Of a stretch of 64,000 bases of DNA, positions 44,351-52,887 are shown piece after piece. Under the pieces are notes generated by a model. That model searched no databases. It was not told where the DNA came from and saw only the letters and a program-made list of their open reading frames with translations. The DNA lies in contig NZ_MRYA01000001.1 of NCBI RefSeq assembly GCF_001921745.1, forward strand, positions 372,001-436,000, read 5' to 3'. The stretch's first letter is position 1. Every line of letters begins with the position of its first letter. The translations under genes were made by a program, and so were the position numbers. This stretch comes from Psychrobacter sp. Cmf 22.2 (GTDB taxonomy: Bacteria > Pseudomonadota > Gammaproteobacteria > Pseudomonadales > Moraxellaceae).

Positions 44351-45790
44351 TCATAACGTTTGACCTTCTACGTCAACCTCACTCTGAGACATTTCGCGAA
44401 CAGGCCTTAGTTCATCATCAGCATGCTGCTCTGGCTCATCAAACTCAACACCATAACTTTTTGGTAAAATCATATCAAGAACGATAGCAACGATACCTGA
44501 CATGGTCACCGCTGAGCCAAAGATATTACGGAAAAACTGCGGCGTTTGGGCAAATACATCAGGGACAAAAGCAACACCCATTGAGAGACCTAACGAAGTT
44601 GCGATGATTAAGATATTACGATGGGTAAAGTCCACGGTTGATAGGATGCGGATACCTGCAGTCGCTACCGTTGCAAACATCAGTAATGTCACCCCACCTA
44701 CGACAGGTTTTGGTAACTGGGTAAAGATGGCGCCCAAAACAGGGAATAAACCCATGATGAATAAGATAGCACCAACATAAAAACCGACGTAACGACTGGC
44801 AATGCCCGTCATCTGAATCACGCCATTATTTTGACTAAAAGTCGTCACTGGGAAGGTGTTAAATACAGCAGCAATCAGCGAGTTGACACCATCACCTAAT
44901 ACACCACCCTTAATACGTTTTTCATATACTGGGCCTTTGATTGGTTCGCCTGAAATCATTGAGGTGGCGGTTAAGTCACCTGAGGTCTCAATACTAGTAA
45001 TAATATACATAAAGGCGATAGGAATAAAAGCTTGCCAGTCAAAACCAAAACCGAATTTAAAGGGTACGGGTAGGGTAAATACGGGGGCTTGAGCGACTAA
45101 AGAGAAGTCAATACGTCCCATAAGCATTGCTACAAATAGACCGAGCATTAATCCAATAAAGATAGCACTTGAGCGAATTACTTTATTGTTAATAATGCTA
45201 ATAAGTACCACACTGACCAACACCCCGCCGCCCAGTAGCAGATTTTGCATACTTCCAAAATCTTCTGCACCAACGCCGCCTGCCAGATCAGTCAATCCCA
45301 CTTTGGTCAATGACAGACCGATAGTCACAATCACACAGCCTGTAACGATAGGGCTCATCAAAGACTTAAGCTTGGTAATAAATTGGCTTAAAAAGATTTC
45401 GACAAAAGCACCAAGAAACGAGACACCAAAGATGACAGAGAGTATCTCCTCCGGGCTACCGCCTCGATTTTTTACCACAAAACCTGCTGCCAATACCGCA
45501 GCTAAGAAGCCAAAGCTGGTGCCTTGTAATGCCATAAGGCCAGAGCCTACAGGTCCAACCTTGCGCGTCTGAATAAAGGTAGCAACCCCAGATACCATTA
45601 AAGCCATGCTAATAAGGTAGGGTACGTGCTCACCCAAACCCAAGACACCACCAATAATTAATGAAGGGGTAATAATGCCTACGAAAGCGGCAAGCACATG
45701 CTGTACCGCTCCCAAAAATGCTTTTGCAGGAGCAGGACGGTCATGCAATCCGTATAACAAATCAGGGTTTCCTTGAGTATTTTCACTCAT
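44351..45790 (-). CDS. uacT: NCS2-family xanthine/urate permease
   Basis: A 479-residue nucleobase-ascorbate transporter (NAT/NCS2) with about 14 helices. Seen: LGAVQHVLAAFVGIITPSLIIGG, VGSGLMALQGTSFGFLA, PIVTGCVIVTIGLSL, the substrate-site ETSGDLTATSM and the NAT motif QNNGVIQMTGIASRYVG. In the family the residues around Gln/Asn of this motif bind the purine. Most like UacT/XanP-type permeases for urate and xanthine, which suits the neighbouring urate oxidase genes; the gene symbol is a best guess. Acidic C-terminal tail. Upstream, about 235 bp before the start, lies a RutR-like site. Confidence 0.85.
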   Translation of the reverse strand: MSENTQGNPDLLYGLHDRPAPAKAFLGAVQHVLAAFVGIITPSLIIGGVLGLGEHVPYLISMALMVSGVATFIQTRKVGPVGSGLMALQGTSFGFLAAVLAAGFVVKNRGGSPEEILSVIFGVSFLGAFVEIFLSQFITKLKSLMSPIVTGCVIVTIGLSLTKVGLTDLAGGVGAEDFGSMQNLLLGGGVLVSVVLISIINNKVIRSSAIFIGLMLGLFVAMLMGRIDFSLVAQAPVFTLPVPFKFGFGFDWQAFIPIAFMYIITSIETSGDLTATSMISGEPIKGPVYEKRIKGGVLGDGVNSLIAAVFNTFPVTTFSQNNGVIQMTGIASRYVGFYVGAILFIMGLFPVLGAIFTQLPKPVVGGVTLLMFATVATAGIRILSTVDFTHRNILIIATSLGLSMGVAFVPDVFAQTPQFFRNIFGSAVTMSGIVAIVLDMILPKSYGVEFDEPEQHADDELRPVREMSQSEVDVEGQTL

Positions 45791-46024
45791 TTTGGCTTCC
45801 TCCTAAGGTGACTTTTAGTCCAATCTTTGTCGGTAACATTAAGCGATACAAGGGATGTCTAGGCTAGAACCCTTATATGGCCGAGTCCTATTAACGACTC
45901 GTATTAATTAGCTGTTTAACAAAGAGTCGCACTGATCCTTGTGCTAATAAATAAAACTGGCAGCGATCATTGATTGCTGTTAGCTGTTTATTTATTAAAC
46001 CTACTAATCATCTTACCCTAAAAC

Positions 46025-46040
46025 CTGACTAGTTGGTCAG
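46025..46040. promoter_or_regulatory. RutR-like operator upstream of the NCS2 permease gene
   Basis: CTGACTAGTTGGTCAG matches the RutR-type palindrome at 11 of 14 defined positions and resembles the site at 43410. It is flanked by the same AAACC lead (AAACCTGAC) as that site. It lies about 235 bp before the permease start codon. Confidence 0.65.
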
Positions 46041-46300
46041 CTATATTAGGGTATAGTGAAAGCGTTAGTCATTGCAATGTTTTTTTTCAAATTGGTGCGT
46101 TTATTTATTTTTAGATATGGTTGATTAGCTAGTTGTGGTGCAAGTTGTTGACTTTAGACGTCACTATTGGATGCTGGGAGTAAGCAAGTGAGAAGGTTTT
46201 TATTTACACACACGCTTTGATACAACGATTAAAGTAAATTTCTCATATTAATTATTGCCAAAATGTTATTACTCCGTTATTATGCCTCTCACTATTAAAT

Positions 46301-46319
46301 GCTAATCATTATCATTAAC
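46301..46319. promoter_or_regulatory. Fur box upstream of the TonB-dependent receptor
   Basis: GCTAATCATTATCATTAAC, read in reverse, matches the 19-bp Fur consensus GATAATGATAATCATTATC at 16 positions. It is about 180 bp upstream of the receptor ATG; a second AT-rich word CAATGATTAAT follows near 46350. Confidence 0.75.
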
Positions 46320-46500
46320 ATTTATAATATTTTTTTCTATATATAACTAACAATGATTAATAAATTCACTTATTGCAAAGCTAGTCATTGTAAGACCAGG
46401 TAAGTATTTGAAAGGTGAGTCGAGGCAAGGACCATTTATAAACGGCTTTTAATAGCAATTCTAAAAATCTAATTTTGATCGTCATTAAAGTGAGTGTGTT

Positions 46501-48570
46501 ATGCGTGAAGTAAAGTTACCAATCTCGTCCAATCAATTGACCGTGTTATCTATGGGCGTGGCAGCCATATTGTGGACGCAGGCAGCCAGTGCGGCAGCAG
46601 AAGACATGCCAAGTACTACGCTACAGACCATTACCGTTACGGCCAATAGCTCAGTACGAGATAAAGTACAAAAGGATGGCGTGTATGTCGAAGACTATAC
46701 ACCAGCTGCACAGGCAAGCCACTTAAGTGATTTTTTGGATGTCATACCAGGGGTTGAGGTCGGTGGCACCTCAACGGTGAATCAGCGTATCAGAGTGCGT
46801 GGTCTTGACGATACCAATCTTAAAGTCACCGTCGATGGCGCGCGTCAAGAGGGTGCCCTCTTTTATCATATGGGCGATGTCACTCTTGATCCTGACTTGC
46901 TAAAACAAGCTGAGGTAGCGGTCGGTAATAACTCAGTCACGCTGGGTAACGATGCCTTAGGCGGCGCGGTCGCGTTTGAAACGGTCGATGCTGCAGATTT
47001 ATTAAAGCCCGGTCAAAAGATCGGCGCAAAACTAAAGGCAGGTTATGCCAGTAATAATGATGAGCTACTTACGTCAGCGACTGTGTATGGTGCGCCAACA
47101 GACAATATCGACCTATTGGCTTATTATGGCAAGCGCGATACCGACTCTGGTGAAGATGGCGACGGCCGTGAGCTTTATGAGGACAGTGAGAGCGAAAACA
47201 TCTTATTAAAAGCAGGCGCGTATATTGGTGACGATCATCATGTTGGTGCAAGCTTTAGCCGTACCGAAAAAGAAGGTGTTTTCCCATTCCGTCCAGATTT
47301 TCCAAGTCTTCCTAACAGTCGTGGTCTTGATGTAATCCCACAAGAAATAAAGCGCGATACTTATACGCTCGATCATAACTTTAATCCAGCAAACTCACTC
47401 ATTGACGTTGATACCACCGTTTATCAAACAGAAACGCAGATTCTGCGTGATTCTGAAGACGTAGGCAACTTTGATTTTGATGCAAAAGTAAAAACCACAG
47501 GTGTTAAGATTGAAAATACCAGTGTTATTGACACAAATAACGGTCGTCATAAGCTAATCGTAGGCGCTGAGCACTACGAAAAAGAATCTGAGATGGCACG
47601 TGATGGTTCTGCAACTGCGAATGATGATGCCAATAACACCTCAGTCTATCTAGAAGACCAATGGCAAATAGGCAAACTAACGCTGACACCAGGTGTACGC
47701 TACGACCGCTATGAGTCTCCTGAATTTGTGGCGGGCGGTTCTACTTACGACAATGTGGTTGGCGCGCTAGCAGCCAGCTACGAGATTGCGCCGCGTACGC
47801 AAGTGTTTGCAAGCTACACAGAGCTGTTTAATGGCCCAGATTTAGGCCAAACTGTCTTTAACAGCAATGGCGAGGGTATTTATGTCAATAATGATCTCAA
47901 GCCAGAAGAGGGCTATAACTCTGAGGTAGGTGTGGCCACCACGCTACGCGACCTAACCATTGCTGATGATGCGCTACAATTGAGTGCTAAATACTTTAGA
48001 ACCAATATCGAAAACTATCAGCAGTTTATGCGTACAGGCGGTCGCCCTGGTAGATTTGGGATTGACTGTGAGACCGGCGCGATAGGCGGTGACTGTCAAG
48101 GTATGTTCAACAGTGATGAAGACTATAAAATAGATGGTGTTGAGCTGGCTGCTAACTACACTACTCGTGACTTTGGCATGGGTCTTAGCTATGCGCGCGC
48201 CCGTAGTGAAGGCAGTGAAACAGGCGATAGCATCCCATCAGTGAGTGGCAGCGGTGCTGACTCGGGCGATCGCTACATGGTGAACTTAGATTATGCAGCT
48301 AATGATATGGTTGATTTAGGCTGGCGCAGTACTTATGTAGCATCTATTACTGATAATCAAGGTGAGACTAAGCCAAGCTATGATGTGCACGATGTGTATG
48401 TGAACTATTCACCACGTCAGTTTGATGGTCTAAAAGCTACCGTTGGGGTTTATAACTTATTTGATGAGACTTATGCCAGTCACGCATCGCGCTTAAATAT
48501 GGCTGATGCTACGGCTACAGATTTTGAGATGGGTCGTAATATCAAAACCTCTTTGACCTATCAATTCTAA
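46501..48570 (+). CDS. TonB-dependent outer-membrane receptor, haem/siderophore type
   Basis: A 689-residue receptor. Signal peptide at 1-32 (hydrophobic TVLSMGVAAILWTQAASA). TonB box-like TLQTITVTA at about 40-48, plug domain with DFLDVIPGVEVGGTSTVNQRIRVRGLDDTNLKVTVDGARQEG and the barrel from about residue 165. The C-terminal barrel shows VYNLFDETYASHASRLNM and the last strand RNIKTSLTYQF. The NLF-x-E-TY-ASHAS pattern is usual in the haemoglobin/haem branch of receptors, yet the downstream genes are siderophore-type, so the ligand is open. The Fur box upstream predicts iron repression. Confidence 0.88.
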   Translation: MREVKLPISSNQLTVLSMGVAAILWTQAASAAAEDMPSTTLQTITVTANSSVRDKVQKDGVYVEDYTPAAQASHLSDFLDVIPGVEVGGTSTVNQRIRVRGLDDTNLKVTVDGARQEGALFYHMGDVTLDPDLLKQAEVAVGNNSVTLGNDALGGAVAFETVDAADLLKPGQKIGAKLKAGYASNNDELLTSATVYGAPTDNIDLLAYYGKRDTDSGEDGDGRELYEDSESENILLKAGAYIGDDHHVGASFSRTEKEGVFPFRPDFPSLPNSRGLDVIPQEIKRDTYTLDHNFNPANSLIDVDTTVYQTETQILRDSEDVGNFDFDAKVKTTGVKIENTSVIDTNNGRHKLIVGAEHYEKESEMARDGSATANDDANNTSVYLEDQWQIGKLTLTPGVRYDRYESPEFVAGGSTYDNVVGALAASYEIAPRTQVFASYTELFNGPDLGQTVFNSNGEGIYVNNDLKPEEGYNSEVGVATTLRDLTIADDALQLSAKYFRTNIENYQQFMRTGGRPGRFGIDCETGAIGGDCQGMFNSDEDYKIDGVELAANYTTRDFGMGLSYARARSEGSETGDSIPSVSGSGADSGDRYMVNLDYAANDMVDLGWRSTYVASITDNQGETKPSYDVHDVYVNYSPRQFDGLKATVGVYNLFDETYASHASRLNMADATATDFEMGRNIKTSLTYQF

Positions 48571-48634
48571 AAGTCGTTAACTCTAAAATCTATCAGCTCT
48601 GACTGCATAATCGTAGTGTGACTGATGAAAAATA

Positions 48635-48669
48635 AAAAGCCAGCTGTCTGACGAGGAGAGCTGGCTTTT
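48635..48669 (+). terminator. Rho-independent terminator of the receptor gene
   Basis: AAAAGCCAGCT (48635-48645) pairs perfectly with AGCTGGCTTTT (48659-48669), which gives a T tail, about 65 bases after the stop. Confidence 0.88.
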
Positions 48670-48710
48670 CTTATCGTAATTTTAGACCTCACCAAGATGG
48701 TTGTATGACT

Positions 48711-48780
48711 GTGCTACTGGGATGAATTTTCTTTGCGTGCTGCTTACACAGAGGCTGCACAAAATTCATCCCAGTAGCAC
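48711..48780. repeat. Palindromic dispersed repeat, copy E (perfect 20-bp arms)
   Basis: GTGCTACTGGGATGAATTTT (48711-48730) is exactly repeated inverted at 48761-48780 around a 30-base centre. It is the cleanest copy of the family and sits between the receptor terminator and the next gene. Confidence 0.9.
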
Positions 48781-48827
48781 TGTATCGTTTTTAAAGTGGG
48801 TTAACTAGACAGCTAAAAGGATAAAAA

Positions 48828-49583
48828 ATGACCAAACCTAATCCAAGAGTATTAGAAGTAAAAGGCATCAAAGATATCACCCCAAACATGCGCCGCATTA
48901 CGCTTGGCGGAGCGGGCATGCAAGACTTCCCAGCAGATCAAGAAAGCGCCTATATCAAACTGATGTTTGCAGGGGAGGCAGGAAAAAAGCCCATCATGCG
49001 CACTTATACCATTATCCAGCAACGTGACGATGAAATCGATGTCGATTTTGTCTTGCATGGTCTCAACCACAAAGGCGCTGAAGGTCCTGCCTCACATTGG
49101 GCCAAAACCACACAAGCCGGTGATACCATTCTGATTGGGGGACCAGGCCCCAAAAAGCTTATCAATCACGAGGCGGATTGGTTTTTATTGGCGGGAGACA
49201 TGACCGCGCTGCCCGCCATCACGGTAAACTTAGCACAGCTGCCCGAGGATGCCGAGGGCTATGCCGTCATCGAGGTGCTGAGTGAGGATGATATCCAGCC
49301 GCTACAAAAGCCGAAGAATATAACGCTTGAGTGGGTAATCAATGCCGAAGCAAGCAGCAGTCATTACCCCATTCTTGAGCGTATTAAGACGCTAGGCTGG
49401 CCGGCTGGTGAAGTGGCAGTGTGGGCGGCGTGCGAGTTCAATAGTATGCGAGCGCTGCGTCAGTACTTCAAACAAAAAGAAGTGGCTAAGAGTCATCTTT
49501 ATATCTCTAGCTACTGGAAACTTGACAGCAATGAAGATGAGCATAAAATCGTCAAACGCGAAGATGCTGCATTAGGGTTATAA
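48828..49583 (+). CDS. Siderophore-interacting protein (ferric-siderophore reductase)
   Basis: A 251-residue flavin reductase of the SIP/ViuB/YqjH family. The FAD domain includes NMRRITLGGAGMQDFP, RTYTIIQQRDDEIDVDFVLHG and GPASHWAKTTQAGDTILIGGPG; the C-terminal half has DWFLLAGDMTALPAITVNL and AVWAACEFNSMRALRQYFK. In the cytoplasm these enzymes reduce Fe(III) in a siderophore complex with NAD(P)H to free the iron. An AAAAGGA site stands just before the start. It lies alone on plus, convergent to the importer ATPase, and fits the iron-uptake role of the region. Confidence 0.92.
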   Translation: MTKPNPRVLEVKGIKDITPNMRRITLGGAGMQDFPADQESAYIKLMFAGEAGKKPIMRTYTIIQQRDDEIDVDFVLHGLNHKGAEGPASHWAKTTQAGDTILIGGPGPKKLINHEADWFLLAGDMTALPAITVNLAQLPEDAEGYAVIEVLSEDDIQPLQKPKNITLEWVINAEASSSHYPILERIKTLGWPAGEVAVWAACEFNSMRALRQYFKQKEVAKSHLYISSYWKLDSNEDEHKIVKREDAALGL

Positions 49584-49609
49584 GGTGACGTAGCTACAGT
49601 CCTGCTTAA

Positions 49610-50371
49610 CTATAACAATGTATCGACAATCACTGGCCGACCTTGATGGTTAAGTACCGTCACATCGACGTTATATAAGTCTTTCATGGTATCTTTAGTG
49701 ATGACATCGACAGGCTGCCCAACCGCCATCACTTGGCCAGTTTTCATCATGACCACAGTATCGGCAAACTGCGCGGCTTGGTTGATATCATGTAGGACGA
49801 TGACCACGGTTTTTTGCTGACTGCAGCTAAGCTCGCGCAGCTCACGCATCAGACGCCCTGCATGGTACATATCCAGATTGTTTAGCGGCTCATCGAGCAG
49901 TAGATACGGCGTGTCTTGGCAGACAATCATCGCAATCAGCACGCGTTGCCGCTGACCACCAGAGAGCGTCGATAAAAAACGCTCGGCTAAGGGTTCAAGC
50001 TCAAAACGCGCGATCACTTCTTGTACTTTTTGCTCGTCCTGTGCGCTTGGCTGTCCTTGATGATAGGGATAGCGGCCAAACATCAGCAGCTCATGCACGC
50101 GCAGGCGACCTTGCACTTGGTTGTCTTGCCCGAGCATCGCCACCGTCTTAGCCAAAGTGCGCGCAGGGCAGCTGACAATATCATGCTCACCAAACATCAC
50201 CTTCCCAGACTGTAGCGGTTGTAGCCTTGCCATGACCGAAAATAAGGTGGATTTACCCGCGCCGTTGGGACCAATGAGGGCAATAACTTGGGCGCTTGGT
50301 AAGGACAAGCTGATGTCATGCAGGATTTGTTGTTTGCCGATATGGTGGGAGATATTATCGAGTTTAATCAT
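49610..50371 (-). CDS. Iron-siderophore ABC importer, ATPase
   Basis: A 253-residue FecE/YclP/CeuD-type ATPase. Walker A GPNGAGKST, Q-loop LGQDNQVQGRLRVHELLMFGRYPYHQG, signature LSGGQRQRVLIAMIV, Walker B YLLLDEPLNNLD and switch His in VVIVLHDINQAAQFA. The motif FGRYPYHQG is usual for the FatE/VctC/YclP branch. It works in the cytoplasm with the two permeases encoded upstream. Start lacks a strong binding site, and only 80 bp separate it from the preceding permease. Last gene of the importer operon, ending close to the siderophore-interacting gene in convergent orientation. Confidence 0.93.
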   Translation of the reverse strand: MIKLDNISHHIGKQQILHDISLSLPSAQVIALIGPNGAGKSTLFSVMARLQPLQSGKVMFGEHDIVSCPARTLAKTVAMLGQDNQVQGRLRVHELLMFGRYPYHQGQPSAQDEQKVQEVIARFELEPLAERFLSTLSGGQRQRVLIAMIVCQDTPYLLLDEPLNNLDMYHAGRLMRELRELSCSQQKTVVIVLHDINQAAQFADTVVMMKTGQVMAVGQPVDVITKDTMKDLYNVDVTVLNHQGRPVIVDTLL

Positions 50372-50451
50372 AATAATTCTTATTTTTTAGATAAATTTTA
50401 ATCAGTTTTAAATAGTTTATGATTTTTTATATAGGTTAGTACGACATGTTA

Positions 50452-51543
50452 TCAACGACGCTGAGTCATAAAAATCAAAATTAAAAACACCAAGCCGCCC
50501 GCCAGTTCAATCACCACGGATAACACTCCCGCCATACCCAATACTTGCTCAAACAGCGTCTGACCGAGGACCAAACAAATCATCGCCACCAAACTGACCA
50601 ATATCAAACGCTCGCTATGATACATATGCCGTGCGATGCGATTGGTCAAAGCGCAGACCAGCAAGCCAAAAAAAGTCACCGGCCCGACCAGTGCCGTGGC
50701 GGTGGCGACCAATACCGCAATGACCGTCAATAGCCCAAATGCGAGGCGTTGATAATTAATGCCCAAATTAATCGCTTGCGCCTTACCCAGCATCAAGACA
50801 TCGCATTGATAGCGCCAGCGCCAAATACACAGCGCGCTAATGGTGCAAATAATGAAGCTAATCCCCAATAGCTGCGGGTTGACGGTATTAAACTGCGCGT
50901 AACTGGCCGACTGTACCACGACAAAATCATCGGGGTTAATCAGGCGCGCAATCAGTGCTGATAAGCTGCGAAACAACACCCCAAAGATAACGCCCACCAG
51001 TATCAGCCGCGTCAAATCCTGACTGCTTTTTGAAAACAGCACTCGAAACAATAATAACGACGCGCCAAACATCAGGACAATCTCAAGGGTGAATTTGGCA
51101 ATAGGATTGATGCTGGTAAAGCTCATCGCCCCCAAAAAAAACACCAATAAGCTTTGCAGCAGCACATACAGCGAGTCAAAGCCCAGTAGAGAAGGGGTCA
51201 AAATAGGATTGTGCGTTAAGGTTTGAAAGAGCAGAGTCGATACGCCAATCGCATAGCCGACCACCATGAGCGCCAGCAGTTTTTTACCTCGTAGTGGTAG
51301 GGCAAAATCCCAATGACCATTGACATTGAGCGTCAAAAACAGCGTCATCGAGACCAGTAAAATAACAGCGGCAATCGATTTTGGATGGTTGCTGATCCAT
51401 GCCCAAAGCTGAGCCAAGCGACTCTGGCTAGAGGGGGCTGCGTGGTGCTCGTTATTTAAATTATTGTTTTTTAAACGACACTTCGCTGAGTCAGTCTTTG
51501 TAGAGCGGCCAGTTATAGAGTCATGCTTAGACGATGAAAACAT
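50452..51543 (-). CDS. Iron-siderophore ABC importer, second permease (FatC-like)
   Basis: A 363-residue permease of the FecCD family with about nine helices. The first 65 residues form a polar cytoplasmic tail. Seen: LLALMVVGYAIGVSTLLFQTLTHNPILTPSLLGFDSLYVLLQ, TRLILVGVIFGVLFRSLSALIARLINPDDF and TATALVGPVTFFGLLVCALTNRIARHMYHSERLI, where the last loop docks on the ATPase. The sequence matches the FatC/CeuC/VctG type, which pairs with a FatD-like permease. AGGA before the ATG. Downstream by 183 bp of the other permease; that gap contains a 15-bp tandem repeat. Confidence 0.9.
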   Translation of the reverse strand: MFSSSKHDSITGRSTKTDSAKCRLKNNNLNNEHHAAPSSQSRLAQLWAWISNHPKSIAAVILLVSMTLFLTLNVNGHWDFALPLRGKKLLALMVVGYAIGVSTLLFQTLTHNPILTPSLLGFDSLYVLLQSLLVFFLGAMSFTSINPIAKFTLEIVLMFGASLLLFRVLFSKSSQDLTRLILVGVIFGVLFRSLSALIARLINPDDFVVVQSASYAQFNTVNPQLLGISFIICTISALCIWRWRYQCDVLMLGKAQAINLGINYQRLAFGLLTVIAVLVATATALVGPVTFFGLLVCALTNRIARHMYHSERLILVSLVAMICLVLGQTLFEQVLGMAGVLSVVIELAGGLVFLILIFMTQRR

Positions 51544-51658
51544 ACGTAAATCCTACTATGCTACCTGTAATAGTAACAACGCCACGCTTATCTAAGCAGA
51601 CAACAGGACGAATAAATAAAGAAAAGGGTCGATGGTGGTGAGTCAGCTGCTTGATGGC

Positions 51659-51733
51659 CAGATGCGTTATTATGCGTTACATTGTTATGAGGTGCCTTAT
51701 TATAAAACGCCTTATTACAAGACGCCTTATTGC
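51659..51733. repeat. 15-bp tandem repeat between the two permease genes
   Basis: About five degenerate 15-bp units ending in GCCTTATTA-like words; the last three (GGTGCCTTATTATAA, AACGCCTTATTACAA, GACGCCTTATTGC) are closest to one another. It fills part of the 183-bp gap and reaches the stop of the upstream permease. Confidence 0.7.
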
Positions 51734-52830
51734 TCAGCAGGCGCACGCAATAATAGCCATAAAAACAGCACCGTGCCGACCACACCAAACACCGTGGCGA
51801 CCGGCACTTCAAAGGGGTAGCGGATAGAGCGCCCGATGATATCGCAGAGCAATACTGCCGATGCGCCCAGTAGCGCGACAGCTGGCAAGCTACGGCGCAG
51901 CTTATCGCCCATCAGTCGGCTGACGATATTTGGTACTACCAAGCCAATAAAAGGAATCATGCCCACCGTCACGACGACGACCGCGCTCATCATCGCCACC
52001 ATACCGACGCCAAGCCAAGTGACCTGCCGCTTACTAATGCCTAAGTTGAGCGCGATATTGTCTCCTAAGCCGACGATAGTGAGCTTATCAGCGATAATGT
52101 AAGCGATGATACATAACGCGCCCGTCAGCCATAACAGCTCGTAGCGCCCTGCTAGCACCCCAGAAAAATCACCAAATTGCCAAACACTAAGCATCTGCAG
52201 GGTTTCGGTTTGATAAGCAATAAAAGTCGTCACCGCTTCAATGATCCCGCCAAAGACGATACCGATGAGCGGAATCATCAAATAATCTGTCGGCGGTATG
52301 CGGCGGATAAGGAGCATAAATAACATCATGCCAAACACAGCTGAGACAGTGGCGACACTCATCTTGACCAGTAGCGCACTGGCTGGAAACAGCAGGCTAA
52401 CGACCAGCAATCCCAGTGCTGCGCTTTGGGTGGCCCCTACCATTGATGGCTCAACAAAGCGGTTTTTTAGCACCACTTGCATGATCATCCCTGCCACCGC
52501 CATGGCGATACCAGTGAGAATGATAGCGATAGTACGCGGCAACCGGCTGACCAGCATCAGCGAGCTGTCTGAGTTGGCGCTATGGTTGATGAGGCTATGA
52601 AAAATACCAGACCATGAAAAATCCGCCACCCCAATGGACAAGCTTAATAACACCAAAAGCCCCATCATGATGAGGCTGGCTGTGTTGATAAGCCATGGCG
52701 GTAGGGCCGCATGCCGACGCGTGTGGCTCAGAGCCTTGCTGCCGCTTTGCCAAGGTGATGATGTGGACAAAGCGGGACTGGCCTCAAGACTATTGGCGCG
52801 GGCCTGGGCACGCGATGAAAATAACGACAT
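51727..52830 (-). CDS. Iron-siderophore ABC importer, first permease (FatD-like)
   Basis: A 367-residue FecCD permease with nine to ten helices after a 45-residue polar start. Seen: SLMLVSRLPRTIAIILTGIAMAVAGMIMQVVLKNRFVEPSMVGATQSAALG, the YLMIPLIGIVFGGIIEAVTTFIAY region and VTVGMIPFIGLVVPNIVSRLMGDKLRRSLPAVALLGASAVLL with the docking loop. It matches FatD/CeuB/YclN permeases, which work as a heterodimer with the second permease. It begins shortly after the binding-protein gene (57 bp) with a weak ribosome-binding site. Confidence 0.9.
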   Translation of the reverse strand: MSLFSSRAQARANSLEASPALSTSSPWQSGSKALSHTRRHAALPPWLINTASLIMMGLLVLLSLSIGVADFSWSGIFHSLINHSANSDSSLMLVSRLPRTIAIILTGIAMAVAGMIMQVVLKNRFVEPSMVGATQSAALGLLVVSLLFPASALLVKMSVATVSAVFGMMLFMLLIRRIPPTDYLMIPLIGIVFGGIIEAVTTFIAYQTETLQMLSVWQFGDFSGVLAGRYELLWLTGALCIIAYIIADKLTIVGLGDNIALNLGISKRQVTWLGVGMVAMMSAVVVVTVGMIPFIGLVVPNIVSRLMGDKLRRSLPAVALLGASAVLLCDIIGRSIRYPFEVPVATVFGVVGTVLFLWLLLRAPAEQ

Positions 52831-52887
52831 AACGGCTACTGGCTCATTAAATAATATGTCAAAAAATAGCTGGTATGGTTGCCGCGT

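Noticed and set aside
51588..51812. Frames with a repeated YYKTPYYKTPY-like product near the permease gap
   Set aside because: They arise from the 15-bp tandem repeat and overlap the permease gene; not likely to be translated.
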